From assembly GCF_000178155.2 (NCBI RefSeq), contig NZ_ADKM02000093.1:1-54201 (forward strand): a DNA stretch of 54,201 bases, given 5' to 3'. This DNA comes from Hominimerdicola alba 8 (GTDB taxonomy: Bacteria; Bacillota; Clostridia; Oscillospirales; Ruminococcaceae). The notes below the pieces were generated by a model that saw nothing but the letters and a program-made list of their open reading frames with translations, did no database searches and was not told where the DNA came from. Of the stretch, positions 52,414-54,201 are shown in pieces; position 1 is the stretch's first letter, and each line of letters starts with the position of its first letter. Both the position numbers and the translations under genes were made by a program.

Positions 52414-52998
52414 ATGAAAACAAAAAACACAAACGGCAAAGACCTTATCACAACAGGAATTTATACTGCGCTGTACATCGTGGCGCTGTTTGCGGCATCA
52501 GTCGCGAATGTCACACCGCTGACATTCATGTTCTATCCTGCGGTAGCATCTTTGCTTGGCGGAACATTTTTCCTTATGCTGGCGATAAAGGTAAAAAACA
52601 GTTTTTCCATAATAGTGTGGGGCATCATAGTGGGACTGCTGTTTTTAGTTCTCGGCATGGGTATGGCACTGCCGTTCTTCGTAGTGGGCGCAGTAGTCGG
52701 GCAGTTAATAATAGCAAAGTCGGGTCACAAGAGTCTTGGCATGATAACACTTGCATACATCATAACATCGGTTTGCTCTGTCGGCGGATATGCACAGCTG
52801 TTCTTCACAACAGACTCGTATCTTAAAGAAGCATCTGCACGCGGGCTGACAGACGATTTCGTGAACGGTCTTTCAAAATATGCCACAGGCACTTTCCTTG
52901 CAGTGATAATTCTTGTTACAGCAGCAGCGGCGCTGTGCGGAATCATGGCCGGCAGACTGATAATGAAGAAACATCTTGTAAAAGCAGGTGTCATCTGA
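52414..52998 (+). CDS. ECF transporter S component, MptD/Trep_Strep family
   Basis: 194 residues with five to six membrane helices, starting KDLITTGIYTALYIVALFAA, as in Trep_Strep-type substrate-binding subunits of energy-coupling-factor importers. It captures the substrate in the membrane and docks on the T and A components, whose genes follow. Members sit in iron-siderophore and haem loci of streptococci. ATG 52414 has GGGAGGA upstream. Confidence 0.85.
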   Translation: MKTKNTNGKDLITTGIYTALYIVALFAASVANVTPLTFMFYPAVASLLGGTFFLMLAIKVKNSFSIIVWGIIVGLLFLVLGMGMALPFFVVGAVVGQLIIAKSGHKSLGMITLAYIITSVCSVGGYAQLFFTTDSYLKEASARGLTDDFVNGLSKYATGTFLAVIILVTAAAALCGIMAGRLIMKKHLVKAGVI

Positions 52999-52999
52999 C

Positions 53000-53704
53000 A
53001 TGAAAGCAGGCGGACTTGATGTCCGTACCAAACTGATACTGCTTCTGTACACCGCCATAGTTGTTTTCGCAGTGCCGAAATTGTGGCTGGAGGTGACCAT
53101 GTTCGCGCTGTGTTCATTACTGCACATCATATATGGCAGTGTGCGCAGAAGCCTGAAATATCTTGTGATATACGCGGCGGCAGTGGCAGTACAGTTTTTT
53201 CTCCTGCCGAAACTCAGCGGGGCGGCACTGATGACTGTTTCGATCTTCGCAGTGTCTTTCCGCAGACTTATGCCCTGTATAATGGCAGGCAGACTGCTTT
53301 TGCAGACCACCACCGCATCTGAGATGTTAAACGGTCTGCAAAAACTGCATATCCCCATAGAGGTAACGATACCCCTTGCAGTCACGGTGAGGTATATCCC
53401 CGCAGTAAAGGAACAGCTTCAGCATATCCGTGATGCAAGACGGCTTCGGCAGTTTAGCAAACGTGGCGGTTTTCTGCACAGGGCGGTGCGCAGTATGGAA
53501 CTATATTACGTACCTCTGCTTGTATCGGCGGTGCAGATGTCTGATGAGATAACCGCCGCCGCAGTCACAAGAGGTATAGAAGACCCATGCAGGCACACTT
53601 CAGCCCTTGAACGCAGGTTCGGCACAGCTGACTATCTTCTGCTGACACTACTTGCGGCGCTGACTGCATTAATTATCTTTACCCGAAAGGCGGCGGTGGC
53701 ATGA
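53000..53704 (+). CDS. ECF transporter T component (CbiQ/EcfT-like)
   Basis: 234 residues, membrane protein with helices in both halves. The coupling motif region includes [15 protein letters not shown], and [13 protein letters not shown] is the second ARG-type motif. Start: ATG 53000 with AGGTG upstream; GTG 52988 inside the S gene is possible. The end (FTRKAAVA) overlaps the start of the first ATPase fragment by ATGA, and this junction is copied in the tandem repeat that follows. Confidence 0.88.
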   Translation: MKAGGLDVRTKLILLLYTAIVVFAVPKLWLEVTMFALCSLLHIIYGSVRRSLKYLVIYAAAVAVQFFLLPKLSGAALMTVSIFAVSFRRLMPCIMAGRLLLQTTTASEMLNGLQKLHIPIEVTIPLAVTVRYIPAVKEQLQHIRDARRLRQFSKRGGFLHRAVRSMELYYVPLLVSAVQMSDEITAAAVTRGIEDPCRHTSALERRFGTADYLLLTLLAALTALIIFTRKAAVA

Positions 53705-53952
53705 TAAGAATTCAAGGGCTGACATTCAGCTACCCCGAACGGGGAGAAGCGGTGCTGAAAGATATCACGCTTGAAATCGGGCGGGGCGAAACGGTGTTGC
53801 TGTGCGGTGTAAGCGGTTGTGGGAAATCAACGCTCCTAAGGACGATAAACGGCATGATACCACATGTTGCCGATAATGAAATTTCGGGCAGTCCGAAATT
53901 ATTTCCGCAGAATGCTTTCATAATATATCCCCGAAAGGCGGCGGTGGCATGA
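53701..53952 (+). pseudogene. Truncated ECF A-component ATPase, tandem copy 1
   Basis: 83 residues: the first ~65 are a normal EcfA/CbiO N-terminus ([12 protein letters not shown], Walker [10 protein letters not shown], then INGMIPH). The frame then passes into ~18 residues ([11 protein letters not shown] at the end) derived from the T-gene terminus and stops. It lacks the Q-loop, signature and Walker B, so it cannot hydrolyse ATP alone. The ATG overlaps the T-gene stop. Confidence 0.85.
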
Positions 53953-54196
53953 TAAGAATTCAAGGGCTGACATTCAGCTACCCCGAACAGGTAGAAGCGG
54001 TGCTGAAAGATATCACGCTCGATATCGGGCGGGGCGAAACAGTACTGCTGTGCGGTGTCAGCGGGTGTGGAAAATCAACGCTCCTAAGGACGATAAACGG
54101 CATGATACCACATGCTGCCGATGATGAATTTTCGGGCAGTCCGAAATTTCTTTCGCAAAATGCTTTCATAATATATCCCCGAAAGGCGGCGGTGGC
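53701..54196 (+). repeat. 248-bp tandem repeat, two units
   Basis: Units 53701-53948 and 53949-54196 differ at 17 of 248 positions by my count (about 93% identity). Each runs from ATGATAAGAATTCAAGGGCT to CCCCGAAAGGCGGCGGTGGC, the latter a copy of the 3' end of the T-component gene. Divergence between the units argues against an assembly artefact. Confidence 0.9.
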
Positions 54197-54200
54197 ATGA
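53949..54200 (+). pseudogene. Truncated ECF A-component ATPase, tandem copy 2
   Basis: Second 83-residue copy of the same fragment, with Walker [10 protein letters not shown] and the same T-derived tail. Its stop again overlaps a new ATG at 54197, so a third copy, perhaps the full-length ATPase, begins at the window edge. Confidence 0.85.
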
Positions 54201-54201
54201 T

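Overview
Organism. The window most likely comes from Ruminococcus albus or a very close relative. Four secreted proteins (at 17198, 23395, 28339 and 43245) end in a ~90-residue module of the form HQFR.NW..V.NA..YG.AV..AGKW, which I recognise as CBM37, a family known only from R. albus. Two GH9 cellulases (one with a dockerin), a multimodular rhamnogalacturonan lyase, moderate GC and Firmicute-type promoters and Shine-Dalgarno sites agree with a fibrolytic rumen or gut Clostridium-class bacterium.

Layout. 1-2.7 kb (minus): MATE exporter, a small soluble protein and a DUF2798-like membrane protein, each preceded by a terminator-ended leader RNA sharing the core GCGUAANUC. 2.8-10.5 kb (minus): two-component system (response regulator frameshifted), ABC transporter and a lipoprotein serine hydrolase. 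10.5-12.3 kb: AT-rich stretch with two MITEs, three very small two-helix membrane proteins and gene remnants. 12.3-17 kb (minus): a second two-component plus ABC exporter operon. 17.2-28 kb: a secreted CBM37 protein (minus), an EAL/GGDEF c-di-GMP pair and a 1552-aa secreted flavoprotein-like CBM37 protein (plus). 28.3-32.2 kb: GH9-CBM37 cellulase, TetR regulator, methyltransferase. 32.4-34.2 kb: small membrane protein and a chromate-type transporter pair. 34.7-38.6 kb: ECF sigma factor with a membrane protein carrying a cysteine-less sortase domain and PASTA domain, then a secreted Ig-like protein. 39-47.4 kb: GH9-CBM3-dockerin cellulase, AraC regulator, rhamnogalacturonan lyase/esterase. 48.2-54.2 kb (plus): phosphopantetheinyl transferase, two ABC half-transporters and an ECF importer (S, T and fragments of A).

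How it fits together. Five sites of the form GTTAG-N6-CTAA[C/T], like DtxR/IdeR boxes, precede the 17198 and 23395 CBM37 proteins, the methyltransferase, the phosphopantetheinyl transferase and the transporter operon. I infer a scattered iron regulon: siderophore- or haem-type biosynthesis and transport, plus surface proteins (one with a flavinylation motif SGAT) probably held on the cell by CBM37. This is the most promising undescribed system here; the tandem leader RNAs at the left end come second.

The window is littered with short palindromic elements: five copies of a ~101-bp TA-flanked element (family A), six of an 80-160-bp element with 10-bp target duplications (family B) and one of family C. 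No rRNA, tRNA or CRISPR array was recognised.
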